Part shown: piece after piece, positions 14,939 through 23,771 of the stretch
Numbering within the stretch: position 1 is the first letter of the stretch
How the letters are laid out: the number at the start of each line of letters is the position of its first letter
Assembly (NCBI RefSeq): GCF_018397995.1
Contig: NZ_BBQH01000039.1
Span: 1 to 64,000 of the forward strand
Direction: 5' to 3'
Length of the DNA stretch: 64,000 bases
Origin: Rhizomonospora bruguierae
GTDB taxonomy: Bacteria > Actinomycetota > Actinomycetes > Mycobacteriales > Micromonosporaceae
The notes under the pieces: generated by a model
What the model saw: only the letters and a program-made list of their open reading frames with translations
Databases searched by the model: none
What the model was told of the DNA's origin: nothing
Program-made: the position numbers and the translations under genes

Positions 14939-16299
14939 AGGCGCTCGAATCCCCGGGCCAGTTCCCAGTCCGTGACCGCCGCGTCGAAGGCCGCGACCTC
15001 GACCCGCGCGTTGTTGGCGTAGTGCTCGACCACCTCGGGGCCGAACGCCGCCCGGGCCAGGTCGGAGGACTCCCACCGCGCCAGCGCGTCCCGTAGCGTG
15101 GCCGGTACGCGCGGCGCCTCCGCGTCCTCGTACGCGTTGCCCCGGTACTCGGGCTCCAGCGGCAGGTCGTTCGCCAGCCCGTGTACCGCGCCGGCGATCA
15201 GCGCGGCGATCGCCAGGTGCGGGTTCACGTCGCCGCCCGGCATCCGGTTCTCCACCCGCAGCCCCGCGCCGTGGCCGGCCAGCCGCAACGCGCACGTGCG
15301 GTTGTCGCCACCCCAGCGCAGCGCGGTCGGCGCGAACGAGCCCGGCTGGTACCGCTTGTACGAGTTGATGTTCGGGGCATACAGCACGCTGAAGTCGCGC
15401 AGCGTGGCCAGCAGCCCGGCCACCACGCGCTGCCCCGTCGGCGACAGGTGCCCGGGCCCGTCACCGTGCATCGCCGGGCGGCCGTCCGCCGACCGAAGCG
15501 AGAAGTGGATGTGGCAGGAGTTGCCCTCGCGGGCGTTCGGCTTGGCCATGAAGGTGAGCGCCATCCCCTCCTGGGCGGCGATCTCCTTGGCGCCGTTCTT
15601 GTAGACGGCGTGGTGGTCGGCGCAGCGCAGCGCCTCGTCGTACCGGAACGTGATCTCGTGCTGGCCGAGGTTGCACTCGCCCTTGGCGTTCTCCGGCACC
15701 AGCCCGGCGCCGGCCATGTCGTTGCGGATCCGGCGCAGCAGCGGCTCCACCCGGGCGGTGCCGAGCAGCGAGTAGTCGACGTTGTACAGGTTCGCCGGGG
15801 TCAGCTCCCGATACCCCCGCTGCCACGCCCGTTCGTACGAGTCCCGGTAGACGATGAACTCCAGTTCGGTCCCGGCGTACGCGGTGAAGCCGTGCTCGGC
15901 CAGGCGCGCCACCTGCCGGCGCAGGATCTGCCGCGGCGAGGCGACCACCTCGCCGGAGCCGTCCGGCCACGCCAGGTCGGCGAGCACCATCGCGGTGCCC
16001 GGCTGCCACGGCACCCGGCGCAGCGTGGTCAGGTCCGGCCGCATCGCGAAGTCGCCGTACCCCCGGCTCCATCCCGACATCGCGTACCCGTCCACGGTGT
16101 TCATGTCGACGTCCACGGCGAGCAGGTAGGTACAGCCCTCGCTGCCGTGCGCCACCACCTCGTCCAGGAAGAACCGGGCATGGAAGCGCTTGCCCTGGAG
16201 CCGCCCCTGCATGTCGACCAGGGCGAGGACGACGGTGTCGATCTCGCCGGCGTCGACCGCGAGGCGCAACTCCTCGACGGTGAGTGGGGGCTGGGTCAC
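14935..16299 (-). CDS. Glutamine-synthetase-like gamma-glutamyl-amine ligase
   Basis: A 454-residue member of the glutamine synthetase superfamily. It has the GS beta-grasp start with LVDMQGRLQGKRF, the TELEFIVYRDSYE metal-ligand strand, NLGQHEITFRYDEALRCADH, AKPNAREGNSCHIHFSLR and NSYKRYQPGSFAPTALRWG. The missing adenylylation-type context and the operon partners suggest ligation of glutamate to an amine, like PuuA/GlnA3 (polyamines) or GlnA4 (ethanolamine in Streptomyces), not ammonia assimilation. It is the first gene of the operon, with its promoter in 16300-16647. The substrate is inference. Confidence 0.88.
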   Translation of the reverse strand: MTQPPLTVEELRLAVDAGEIDTVVLALVDMQGRLQGKRFHARFFLDEVVAHGSEGCTYLLAVDVDMNTVDGYAMSGWSRGYGDFAMRPDLTTLRRVPWQPGTAMVLADLAWPDGSGEVVASPRQILRRQVARLAEHGFTAYAGTELEFIVYRDSYERAWQRGYRELTPANLYNVDYSLLGTARVEPLLRRIRNDMAGAGLVPENAKGECNLGQHEITFRYDEALRCADHHAVYKNGAKEIAAQEGMALTFMAKPNAREGNSCHIHFSLRSADGRPAMHGDGPGHLSPTGQRVVAGLLATLRDFSVLYAPNINSYKRYQPGSFAPTALRWGGDNRTCALRLAGHGAGLRVENRMPGGDVNPHLAIAALIAGAVHGLANDLPLEPEYRGNAYEDAEAPRVPATLRDALARWESSDLARAAFGPEVVEHYANNARVEVAAFDAAVTDWELARGFERL

Positions 16300-16647
16300 G
16301 GTCGTCCTCTCATGGGGGTCAATGGTCTACGGCCGGACAGGGTGCGTCCAGCCGACGCCCGGGAGATCGATAAATGCGTTGCCGGCGCCGGGCGATTTCC
16401 GGCATCGTTACCGGCGTGACCGAGACGTTCCGCGAGCGCCGCCTCCGCTACCGGCGGCGCGACCGGCCCGCGACCGGCATCGGGAAGACGGCGCCCTAAC
16501 GCCCGCGCCGCCCCGGTCCCGCGGGCATCGCGGTGGCGTGGGGCGGCCGCGGTGGTGTGCACCGCGTCGACGCCCCACGCCACCCGCACCGCGCAGTTCC
16601 CGTGCCCGCAACCGCATGGTTCCGGGCGGGTGGGGTAGCCCGCGGCA
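16300..16647. promoter_or_regulatory. Divergent promoter region with a 13-bp inverted repeat
   Basis: Lies between two divergently transcribed genes. GGTGGCGTGGGGC (16532-16544) is the exact inverse complement of GCCCCACGCCACC (16572-16584), and the loop holds a second dyad (CGCGGTG...CACCGCG), giving a large cruciform-capable structure. A 27-codon GTG frame at 16416-16499 has no support beyond being open. The structure may be an operator or an RNA hairpin in the 5' leader of the metallo-hydrolase gene. Confidence 0.4.
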
Positions 16648-17502
16648 ATGGCCACCGACACGGTCACCTTCATCGGCACCGCCACCACGCTGCTGCGGCT
16701 GGGCCCGTTCACACTGCTCACCGACCCTAACTTCCTGCACGCCGGGCAGCGGGTACACCTGGGGTACGGGCTGATGTCCAAGCGCCGCACCGAACCCGCG
16801 CTGGACATCACCCAACTCCCGCCGCTGGACGCGGTGGTCCTGTCCCACCTGCACGGCGATCACTTCGACCGGGTGGCCAGCGGCCGCCTCGCCCGCGGCC
16901 TACCGATCGTCACCACCCCGCAGGCGGCCCGTAGGCTGCGCCGGCGGGGCTTCTTCGCGCTCCGGCCGCTGAACACCTGGGACAGCCACGAGTGGCGCCG
17001 GGGCTCCGCCGCGCTGCGGATCACCGCCACCCCGGGCCAGCACGGCCCCGGGCCCGTCGACCGGCTGATGCCCGACGTGATGGGCAGCCTCCTGGACCTG
17101 ACCGTGGACGGCAAGCGCCGGCTGCGGCTGTACATCACCGGGGACACGCTGCGCCGGCCGTTCCTGTCGGAGATCCCCCGCCGGTTCCCCGGCATCGACG
17201 CGATGCTGATCCACCTCGGCGGGGCCCGGGTGGCGGGCGTCCTGCTGACGATGGACGCGGGGCAGGGCGCGGACGCCGTCCAGATGATCCGGCCCGCCGT
17301 CACGGTGCCGATCCACTACGACGACTACGGCGTGTTCCGGTCCCCCCTGTCGGACTTCCTGCGCGAGGTTCGGCAGCGCAACCTGGCCGGCATCCAGACC
17401 ATCCGCCGCGGCGAGACCCTGCCACTGGTGGCGAAGTCGCTCGCCACCTCGCTCGTGGCGGCCGGCGAGCGCCGCGCCGCCGCCCCCGCCGAATGGCACT
17501 AG
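16648..17502 (+). CDS. MBL-fold metallo-hydrolase (UlaG-like)
   Basis: A 284-residue metallo-beta-lactamase-fold protein. SHLHGDHFDR (near residue 70) is the HxHxDH metal motif, ITATPGQHG carries a further His, YITGDTLRR the bridging Asp, and VPIHYDDYG the last His. The start with TFIGTATTLLRLGPFTLLTD is the UlaG-like N-terminus. It stands alone on the plus strand, divergent from the gamma-glutamyl operon. Hydrolase substrate unknown; lipid or lactone hydrolysis is common in this branch. Confidence 0.86.
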   Translation: MATDTVTFIGTATTLLRLGPFTLLTDPNFLHAGQRVHLGYGLMSKRRTEPALDITQLPPLDAVVLSHLHGDHFDRVASGRLARGLPIVTTPQAARRLRRRGFFALRPLNTWDSHEWRRGSAALRITATPGQHGPGPVDRLMPDVMGSLLDLTVDGKRRLRLYITGDTLRRPFLSEIPRRFPGIDAMLIHLGGARVAGVLLTMDAGQGADAVQMIRPAVTVPIHYDDYGVFRSPLSDFLREVRQRNLAGIQTIRRGETLPLVAKSLATSLVAAGERRAAAPAEWH

Positions 17503-17654
17503 GCGCGGGCGACCGCGGCTGGGATCCCCGCGGGCGGCCGGCACGGGGTAGGGATAACCCGACCAGATCTTGGGGGGTCGACGCCATGTCCGCCGGGCCT
17601 TCGGACCGGAACGCTGAAGGGGCGCCGACCGCCGGCCGGAACGGGAGAGCCCAG

Positions 17655-18701
17655 ATGACCGCGAGCACGACCCTCGACGCGCCACCCGCCACCCGCACCC
17701 GGGGCAGCGACTTCGCCGACCTGTCCCGGCGCGTCACCGCCGCCGGGCTCACCCGCCGCCGCCCCGGCTTCTACACGGTCGCCATCGCCGCCACCATCGG
17801 CGCACTGGCCGCCACCTGGGTGGCGTTCGCGCTGGTCGGCGACTCCTGGTGGACGCTCGCCGTGGCCGCCGCGATGGCCGTCGCCACCACCCAGGTCGCG
17901 TTCCTCGGCCACGACGTGGGGCACCGGCAGGTGTTCCGCACCCGGCGCCCGAGCGAGATCAGCGGCCTGCTGCTCGGCAACCTGGCGATCGGGCTGAGCT
18001 TCGGGTGGTGGATGGACAAGCACACCCGCCACCACGCCAACCCCAACCACGAGGACGAGGACCCCGACGTCGGCGCGGGCGTCCTCGCCTGGACCCCGGA
18101 GCAGGCGGCGGAGCGGCGGGGCCGCGCCGGCCGCTGGCTGGCCCGCCGACAGGCGTACCTGTTCTTCCCCCTGCTGACCCTCGAGGGCCTGAACCTGCAC
18201 GTGGCGAGCGGCCTGGCCATCCGCCGCACGCCCGTGCGCCACCGCACCGCCGAGGCCGTCCTGCTGCTCCTGCACGCCGCCGCCTACCTGACCGCGGTGT
18301 TCGCCGTCCTGTCGCCCGGCAAGGCGCTGCTGTTCATAGCCGTCCACCAGGGACTGTGGGGCGTCTACATGGGATGTTCGTTCGCGCCGAACCACAAGGG
18401 CATGCCCATCATCGGTCCGGGCCAGCGCCTCGACTTCCTCCGCAAGCAGGTCCTGACCTCCCGCAACGTGCGCGGGGGCCGGGTGGTCGACGTGCTCCTG
18501 GGCGGACTCAACTACCAGATCGAGCACCACCTGTTCCCCAGCATGCCCCGGCCCAATCTGCGCCGCGTCCGGCCCGTTGTCCGGGAGTACTGCGCCGAAC
18601 TGGGTCTGCCGTACACCGAGACGGGCCTGCTCACCTCGTACCGGCTCGCCCTGGCGCACCTGAACTCGGTAGCCGGCCGCCCAGATCAGCAGCCCACCTA
18701 G
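17655..18701 (+). CDS. Membrane fatty acid desaturase
   Basis: A 348-residue acyl-lipid/acyl-CoA desaturase with the three His boxes of the di-iron membrane family: GHDVGH, HTRHHANPNH and QIEHHLFPSMPRPN. Hydrophobic pairs of helices lie at about 35-80 and 190-225. The QxxHH third box is typical of front-end or delta-12-like enzymes, with a cytochrome b5-type QIEHH motif. Start chosen at ATG 17655, with GGGAGA 6 bp before it; an in-frame ATG at 17586 would add 23 residues. Confidence 0.9.
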   Translation: MTASTTLDAPPATRTRGSDFADLSRRVTAAGLTRRRPGFYTVAIAATIGALAATWVAFALVGDSWWTLAVAAAMAVATTQVAFLGHDVGHRQVFRTRRPSEISGLLLGNLAIGLSFGWWMDKHTRHHANPNHEDEDPDVGAGVLAWTPEQAAERRGRAGRWLARRQAYLFFPLLTLEGLNLHVASGLAIRRTPVRHRTAEAVLLLLHAAAYLTAVFAVLSPGKALLFIAVHQGLWGVYMGCSFAPNHKGMPIIGPGQRLDFLRKQVLTSRNVRGGRVVDVLLGGLNYQIEHHLFPSMPRPNLRRVRPVVREYCAELGLPYTETGLLTSYRLALAHLNSVAGRPDQQPT

Positions 18702-18756
18702 GGTCCGGCGCTGTCCCGACCCGGCAAGATCCGCGAGACGGGATCCAGGGGTGCCG

Positions 18757-19701
18757 CTAGATCGGGAAGCGGCCGCGGCGCCATTGCCAGTGGCGGCCGG
18801 CCATCAGGTGGTCGACGACCGCGCGCTGGAGCACGGTGCGGCGCGGGAGCTGGTCGAGCGGCGTGGTCAGGGTGCGGAACACGAACCGCAGCACCTCGAC
18901 GTCGCCGTCCAGCCCCTCCGGCTCCTCATACGGCTCCAGCTCGAACCTCCGCTGGAACCGGGCGATGTTGGCGTCCCCCGGCAGGTAATCCAACAGTTGC
19001 GGGTCGAGCAGCCACGAGCCGCAGCCGAACGCCGTGTAGTGCTCGTCGGGAAAGTGGCGGGGGAAGAACGCCCGGGCCTCGTCGAGCGACGCCGAGACGG
19101 CCTGCGGAGTCAGCGGCCCGTTGTCCGGGATGTGCAGGTCGATGGTGGTGCTGCCGCGCTGGTACTGGAGCCGGCCCAGTTCGTAGACGCCGCCGCGCGC
19201 GTGCAGCGTCAGCCAGCTCTGCGTGACCGGCCAGCCCTCGCCTTGCATCCGCCGGTCGATCGCGAGGTTGCGGCCCAGGTCCGCGAGGGTCGCCCAGGAC
19301 ACGGCATCGGCGATGCCGTGGGCGCGGTGGTACCCCGTGACGACGTCGACCAGGGCCAGGTACGCGTACACGTAGAGATGCCGCCAGGCGGGACCCCGTT
19401 CGCGCGGCAGCTCCGGGCCGGGCACCAGCCAGCCGTGACCCCCGAGATCGGCGCTGACCAGGGCGATCGAGCGGTCGAGCAGCCAGCGCAGCTCGGGGGT
19501 CCATAGTGGGGAGTCCGGGTCGGGCCAGCCCGCCATGATCTCGGCGGCGTCGTCCGGCCGCACCGCGAGCCGGTCGAGGATCGCGGGCGCGTCGGCCTTG
19601 GCGGGCAGCGGAGCCGATGGCCGGTCGCCGGCGAGCCGGTGCACGCGCTCGACGTCCTCGACGGGTACCCCGAGCCGGGCGGCGGTGTCGTCCAGATCCA
19701 C
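18757..19701 (-). CDS. GNAT-like acyltransferase (two-domain, NAT_N/GNAT_C type)
   Basis: A 314-residue protein resembling actinobacterial acyltransferases with a helical N-terminal domain (about 1-125) followed by a GNAT-like C-terminal domain (about 135-310). Recognisable segments are GWPDPDSPLWTPELRWLLDR, HGWLVPGPELPRERG, LGRLQYQRGSTTIDLHIPDN and FGCGSWLLDPQLLDYLPGD. Family assignment is from memory of these segments; donor and acceptor are unknown. Minus strand, convergent with the desaturase and followed upstream by a second acyltransferase gene. Confidence 0.65.
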   Translation of the reverse strand: MDLDDTAARLGVPVEDVERVHRLAGDRPSAPLPAKADAPAILDRLAVRPDDAAEIMAGWPDPDSPLWTPELRWLLDRSIALVSADLGGHGWLVPGPELPRERGPAWRHLYVYAYLALVDVVTGYHRAHGIADAVSWATLADLGRNLAIDRRMQGEGWPVTQSWLTLHARGGVYELGRLQYQRGSTTIDLHIPDNGPLTPQAVSASLDEARAFFPRHFPDEHYTAFGCGSWLLDPQLLDYLPGDANIARFQRRFELEPYEEPEGLDGDVEVLRFVFRTLTTPLDQLPRRTVLQRAVVDHLMAGRHWQWRRGRFPI

Positions 19702-19757
19702 GGGGCGACTCTAACGATCCACCACCATGATTCGCGAGACACGGGCGGGGTGGGGCG

Positions 19758-20597
19758 TCAGAAGAGGATGGTGGCGAAGGTGCCGGCGGAGCGGAAGCCA
19801 CAGCGGTCGTACACGCGGCGGGCGGGGGCGTTGTAGTCGTTGACGTAGAGGCTGACGGTGGGGGCGACGCGGCGGAGGGCGTCGCGGACGACGGCGGCGA
19901 CGCCGGCGATGGCGTAGCCGCGACCACGGAACTCGGGCGCCACCCACACGCCCTGCAACTGGGCGGTCTGCCGGGTGACCACGGCCAGTTCGGCCTTGAA
20001 CAGCACTTCGCCATCCACGATTTTGGCGTACGCCCGCCGCGCCCGGACCAGTTCGACGACCCGGCGGCGGTAGCCGCGCCCGCCGTCCTCGGCGACCGGG
20101 GAGACGCCCACCTCCTCGGCGTACATGGCGACGGAGGCGGGGTACAGGGCGTCGACCTCGTCGGGGCGGACGAGGCGGACGCCCGGGTCGGCCTGGACGG
20201 CGGGCGGGGCGTCCACGACCAGCAGGGGCTGGTCGGGGCGCACGTCGCGGGCTGGGCCCCAGACGTCGCCGAGCCGCTCCCAGAGCCCGAGCACCTGGTC
20301 GGCCCGGCCGACCACCGAGGAGCAGGCTCGCTCCTCGGTGCCAAGCTGGTCGGCGAAGGCGGCGACGGCGGGCGGCGCGGCCAGGACCGGGGTGCAGTGC
20401 GCGCCGAGCCAGCACACGGACTCGAGCTGCCGGCGCCCGCCGTACCCGAAGATCCGCCCGTCGGCGCGCCACCAGGACAGGCCGCGGGCGGCCACCCGCT
20501 CGGCCACCTGGGCGGCGGCGTACGGGTCGCATTCCAGCAGCCGTTCCACGGCGCCCCGCTCGGCGTCACCGAGATGGCGGACCGGCATCGTCAGCAC
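19758..20597 (-). CDS. DUF4081 GNAT acetyltransferase
   Basis: A 279-residue protein with an N-terminal DUF4081 domain (about 1-115, with CDPYAAAQVAERVAARGL) and a C-terminal GNAT domain (about 140-279). The acetyl-CoA loop is VWVAPEFRGRGYAIAGV and the last motif is LYVNDYNAPARRVYDRCGFR. This gene usually sits next to ispG in actinobacteria; here a PadR/MFS pair lies between them. The GTG at 20597 gives the usual start V-L-T-x-P-V-R; a TTG one codon earlier is possible. Substrate unknown. Confidence 0.88.
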   Translation of the reverse strand: MLTMPVRHLGDAERGAVERLLECDPYAAAQVAERVAARGLSWWRADGRIFGYGGRRQLESVCWLGAHCTPVLAAPPAVAAFADQLGTEERACSSVVGRADQVLGLWERLGDVWGPARDVRPDQPLLVVDAPPAVQADPGVRLVRPDEVDALYPASVAMYAEEVGVSPVAEDGGRGYRRRVVELVRARRAYAKIVDGEVLFKAELAVVTRQTAQLQGVWVAPEFRGRGYAIAGVAAVVRDALRRVAPTVSLYVNDYNAPARRVYDRCGFRSAGTFATILF

Positions 20598-20640
20598 CAA
20601 TCAAGACTGCCAGATGCTGCCCCACCGCGGGGGTGGGTGG

Positions 20641-21864
20641 TCAGCTGATCGTCACCAGCTCCCCTTCGGGCGCCCGGGTCCGCTCGCCCCAGCGGACGAC
20701 GGCGGGGACGAGCGCGCCGATCAGCAGGAAGGCCGCGCCCAGGACCAGCCAGCCGGGCAGCCCCCAACCGAGCGCCAGGCTGGTCACCACGACCGGGGCG
20801 ACCATGCCGCCGAGTTGAGCGCCCATGCCGTAGGCACCCTGGTACTGGCCCTGCGCGTGGGCGGGGGCGAGGCCGAAGGAGATGCCCCAGCCGGCAGCGG
20901 ACTGCCACAACTCGCCCACCACGTGCACCAGCGCGCCGATCAGCAGCAGCGGGACGGCGACGGCCGCCGGGACGCCGGCGCTGAGGCCGAACAGTCCACA
21001 GGCGAGCGCGATGACCAGTCCCGCGCGGCGGGCCGCCCGGGCGGCGCCGGCCAGGCTCTCGGTACCCCGGGAGGCGCGCACCTGGAACAGCACGACCATC
21101 ACGGTGTTAAGCAGCAGCAGCACGGAGACCATCCAGCGCGGCGCCCGGGTCTGCTCGGCGATCCACAGCGGCAACCCGATGGTCAGCAGCGAATGGTGGA
21201 TCATGAACAGGCCGTCGAGGACCGCGAAGGTGAGGAACGGCCGGTCGCGCAGGACGATCAGCCCGCGGCGCTGCCCAGGGGCCGTGGGGGCGGGCGGCAG
21301 CGCCGGCAGCCGGGTCAGGATCGCGGCGGCGGCGAGGAACGAGGCCGCATCGACCAGGATCATCGCCACGTACGCGGGCCGGGTGTCCAGGGTGAGGCCG
21401 ACGCCGGCCAGCACGGCGCCGAGGGAGATGCCGACGTTGGTGGTGGCGCGCAGGTAGGCGCGGGTGCGTACCCGCTGGCCGGCCGGGACGGCAGCGGCGA
21501 TCACCGCGCCGCGGGCGGCGCGGACGGTCGCGTCGCCGACGGCGGCCAGGGCGGCGACGAGCAGGGCCGCGGGGAACGTGCGCACGGCCAGCAGGGCCAC
21601 GGTCGCCAGCGCCGACCAGACCAGGGCGAGCAACTGGAGCCGGTTCGCGCCGTACCGGTCCGCCAGGTGGCCCGCCGGGGTGCTGAGGATCACGCCGACC
21701 AGCGCGGCGAGCGTCAGCGCGAGGCCGACCTCGTTGACGGACAGCCCGACCGAGCGGGTCAGGAACAGCGCGTTGGCGGCCAGGTACACGCCCCGGCCGA
21801 CGGTGTTGACCAGCGTCGCGAGGCTGAGCACCCGGGTCGGACCGGGTTCGGGGAGAAGCGGCAC
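20641..21864 (-). CDS. MFS transporter
   Basis: A 407-residue major facilitator with about 12 membrane helices. The motif-A loop STPAGHLADRYGANR follows helix 2, and loop 8-9 contains RASRGTESLAGAARAARRAG. It is transcribed away from the PadR gene at 21977, with a palindromic operator between them, a typical efflux pump-regulator layout. Export of a toxic small molecule is likely; the substrate is unknown. Starts with GTG. Confidence 0.9.
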   Translation of the reverse strand: MPLLPEPGPTRVLSLATLVNTVGRGVYLAANALFLTRSVGLSVNEVGLALTLAALVGVILSTPAGHLADRYGANRLQLLALVWSALATVALLAVRTFPAALLVAALAAVGDATVRAARGAVIAAAVPAGQRVRTRAYLRATTNVGISLGAVLAGVGLTLDTRPAYVAMILVDAASFLAAAAILTRLPALPPAPTAPGQRRGLIVLRDRPFLTFAVLDGLFMIHHSLLTIGLPLWIAEQTRAPRWMVSVLLLLNTVMVVLFQVRASRGTESLAGAARAARRAGLVIALACGLFGLSAGVPAAVAVPLLLIGALVHVVGELWQSAAGWGISFGLAPAHAQGQYQGAYGMGAQLGGMVAPVVVTSLALGWGLPGWLVLGAAFLLIGALVPAVVRWGERTRAPEGELVTIS

Positions 21865-21926
21865 GGCGCCGACTCTAGCCGTACGCCCGTACTGTTAGAA
21901 CGAGGGCTTGCCCACACAAGAATGTC

Positions 21927-21951
21927 GCCGATACACTTCCGATATATCGGC
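21927..21951. promoter_or_regulatory. Palindromic operator between MFS and PadR genes
   Basis: CCGATATATCGG (21939-21950) is a perfect 12-bp palindrome, and GCCGATA at 21927-21933 pairs with TATCGGC at 21945-21951. This AT-bearing dyad is 26 bp before the PadR ATG and 63 bp from the MFS start, so a bound dimer could repress both. It fits PadR operators in general. Confidence 0.65.
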
Positions 21952-21976
21952 AACACATCGACCATGGGGGAACGAC

Positions 21977-22543
21977 ATGCGTGACTTCAAGCGGGACTTC
22001 TGGGCCATGCACGAGGCCCGGCACCGGGGCTTCGGGTTCCGGCCCCCCTTCCCGCCCGGGCCGCACGGCCACGGGGACTGGCGGGGTCGGGGGCGCGGCC
22101 GGGGCGGCCGGCGCGGCAACGTGCGCGCCGCCGTGCTCGCCCTGCTCAGCGAGCGCCCGATGCACGGGTACGAAATGATCCAGGAGCTGGAGAGCCGCAC
22201 CGGCGGCATCTGGCGGCCGAGCCCGGGCTCGATCTACCCGACCCTCCAACTGCTGGAGGACGAGGGCCTGATCACCAGCGAGACGGAGAACGGCCGGAAG
22301 CGGTTCACCCTGACCGAGACCGGGCAGGCGGAGGCGACCCAGGCGGCGCAGAACGCGCCATGGGAGGAGTACGCCGACGACACCGTCTCCCAGGCGCAGG
22401 ACTTCCGGGACGCCGCCTTCGGGATCATGAACGCGCTGCGCCAGGTCGGCTTCAGCGGCACCCCGGAGCAGCGCACCCGGGCCCTGGAGGTCCTCAACGA
22501 GACCAAGCGCAAGCTCTACGCCATCCTCGCCGAGGCCGAGTAA
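21977..22543 (+). CDS. PadR-family transcriptional regulator
   Basis: A 188-residue PadR regulator. An N-terminal Gly/Arg/His-rich stretch (about 10-45, with RGRGRGRGGRRG) precedes the winged helix (about 46-125). The helix has VLALLSERPMHGYEMIQELE, PGSIYPTLQLLEDEGLI and the wing ENGRKRFTLTETG. A shorter C-terminal helical part follows (about 135-188), as in subfamily-2 PadR proteins. ATG 21977 has GGGGGAA upstream. It probably regulates itself and the divergent MFS pump through the palindrome. Confidence 0.92.
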   Translation: MRDFKRDFWAMHEARHRGFGFRPPFPPGPHGHGDWRGRGRGRGGRRGNVRAAVLALLSERPMHGYEMIQELESRTGGIWRPSPGSIYPTLQLLEDEGLITSETENGRKRFTLTETGQAEATQAAQNAPWEEYADDTVSQAQDFRDAAFGIMNALRQVGFSGTPEQRTRALEVLNETKRKLYAILAEAE

Positions 22544-22580
22544 CCCGCCGCAGCGCTGACCGCGCGGGGCTTACCGGGGC

Positions 22581-23771
22581 TTACTGGACCGTGACGGTGG
22601 GCTTGGCGGGCAGGAGGTCGCGCAGGTCCTCCGGGAGGTCGGCACCCATCTCGTCGGCCAACCGGAGGGCCTCCTCGACAAGCGTCTCGACGATCTGCGA
22701 CTCCGGCACGGTCTTGATGACCTCGCCCTTGACGAAGATCTGCCCCTTGCCGTTGCCGGAGGCGACGCCGAGGTCGGCCTCGCGGGCCTCGCCCGGCCCG
22801 TTCACCACGCAGCCCATCACGGCCACCCGCAGCGGCACCGGCAGCCCTTCCAGGGCGGCGGTGACCTGCTCGGCGAGCGTGTACACGTCGACCTGGGCCC
22901 GACCGCAGGACGGGCACGAGACGATCTCCAGGCCGCGCTCGCGCAGGCCGAGCGACTCGAGGATCGCCGCGCCGACCTTGACCTCCTCGACCGGCGGGGC
23001 GGACAGCGAGACCCGGATCGTGTCCCCCACGCCCTCGCCGAGTAGCGCGCCGAACGCCACCGCCGACTTGACCGTGCCCTGGAACGCCGGACCGGCCTCG
23101 GTGACGCCCAGGTGGAGCGGGTAGTCGCACTGCTCGGCAAGCTGCCGGTACGCCCGGATCATGACGACCGGGTCGTTGTGCTTCACGGAGATCTTGATGT
23201 CCCGGAAGCCGTGCTCCTCGAACAGCGAGCACTCCCAGAGGGCGGACTCGACCAGCGCCTCCGCGGTCGGCTTGCCGTACTTGGCGAGCAGGCGGGCATC
23301 CAGCGAGCCGGCGTTGACGCCGATCCGGATCGGCACCTTCGCGTCGGAGGCGGCGCGGGCGATTTCGGCGACCTTGTCGTCGAACTTCTTGATGTTGCCG
23401 GGGTTGACCCGCACCGCGGCGCAGCCGGCGTCGATCGCGGCGAACACGTACTTCGGCTGGAAGTGGATGTCCGCGATGACCGGGATCTGCGACTTCTTCG
23501 CGATCGCCGGCAGCGCCTCCACGTCGTCCTGCGACGGCACCGCGACCCGGACGATCTGGCAGCCCGCCGCGGTCAGTTCGGCGATCTGCTGGAGCGTGGA
23601 GTTCACGTCGGCGGTGACCGTGGTGGTCATCGACTGGATCGACACCGGTGCGCCACCCCCCACGGCCACCGGGCCGACCATGATCTGCCGGCTGGCCCGG
23701 CGGGGGGCCAGCGGCGGGGGTGGGACGGCGGGCATGCCCAGACTGACTGCGGTCACGGTGGTCTCACTCAC
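22581..23771 (-). CDS. ispG: 4-hydroxy-3-methylbut-2-enyl diphosphate synthase
   Basis: A 396-residue IspG (GcpE), the [4Fe-4S] enzyme of the MEP pathway that turns MEcPP into HMBPP. The TIM-barrel part starts [20 protein letters not shown] and has [11 protein letters not shown]. The iron-sulfur ligands are in [12 protein letters not shown] and [12 protein letters not shown]. The GTG start overlaps the rip1 stop as GTGA. Together with dxr two genes upstream it puts two MEP-pathway enzymes in one operon. Confidence 0.97.
   Translation of the reverse strand: MSETTVTAVSLGMPAVPPPPLAPRRASRQIMVGPVAVGGGAPVSIQSMTTTVTADVNSTLQQIAELTAAGCQIVRVAVPSQDDVEALPAIAKKSQIPVIADIHFQPKYVFAAIDAGCAAVRVNPGNIKKFDDKVAEIARAASDAKVPIRIGVNAGSLDARLLAKYGKPTAEALVESALWECSLFEEHGFRDIKISVKHNDPVVMIRAYRQLAEQCDYPLHLGVTEAGPAFQGTVKSAVAFGALLGEGVGDTIRVSLSAPPVEEVKVGAAILESLGLRERGLEIVSCPSCGRAQVDVYTLAEQVTAALEGLPVPLRVAVMGCVVNGPGEAREADLGVASGNGKGQIFVKGEVIKTVPESQIVETLVEEALRLADEMGADLPEDLRDLLPAKPTVTVQ

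Noticed and set aside
16416-16499. 27-codon GTG frame in the divergent intergenic region
   Set aside because: Basic, Arg-rich composition as expected from random high-GC DNA; no ribosome site or relative to support it.
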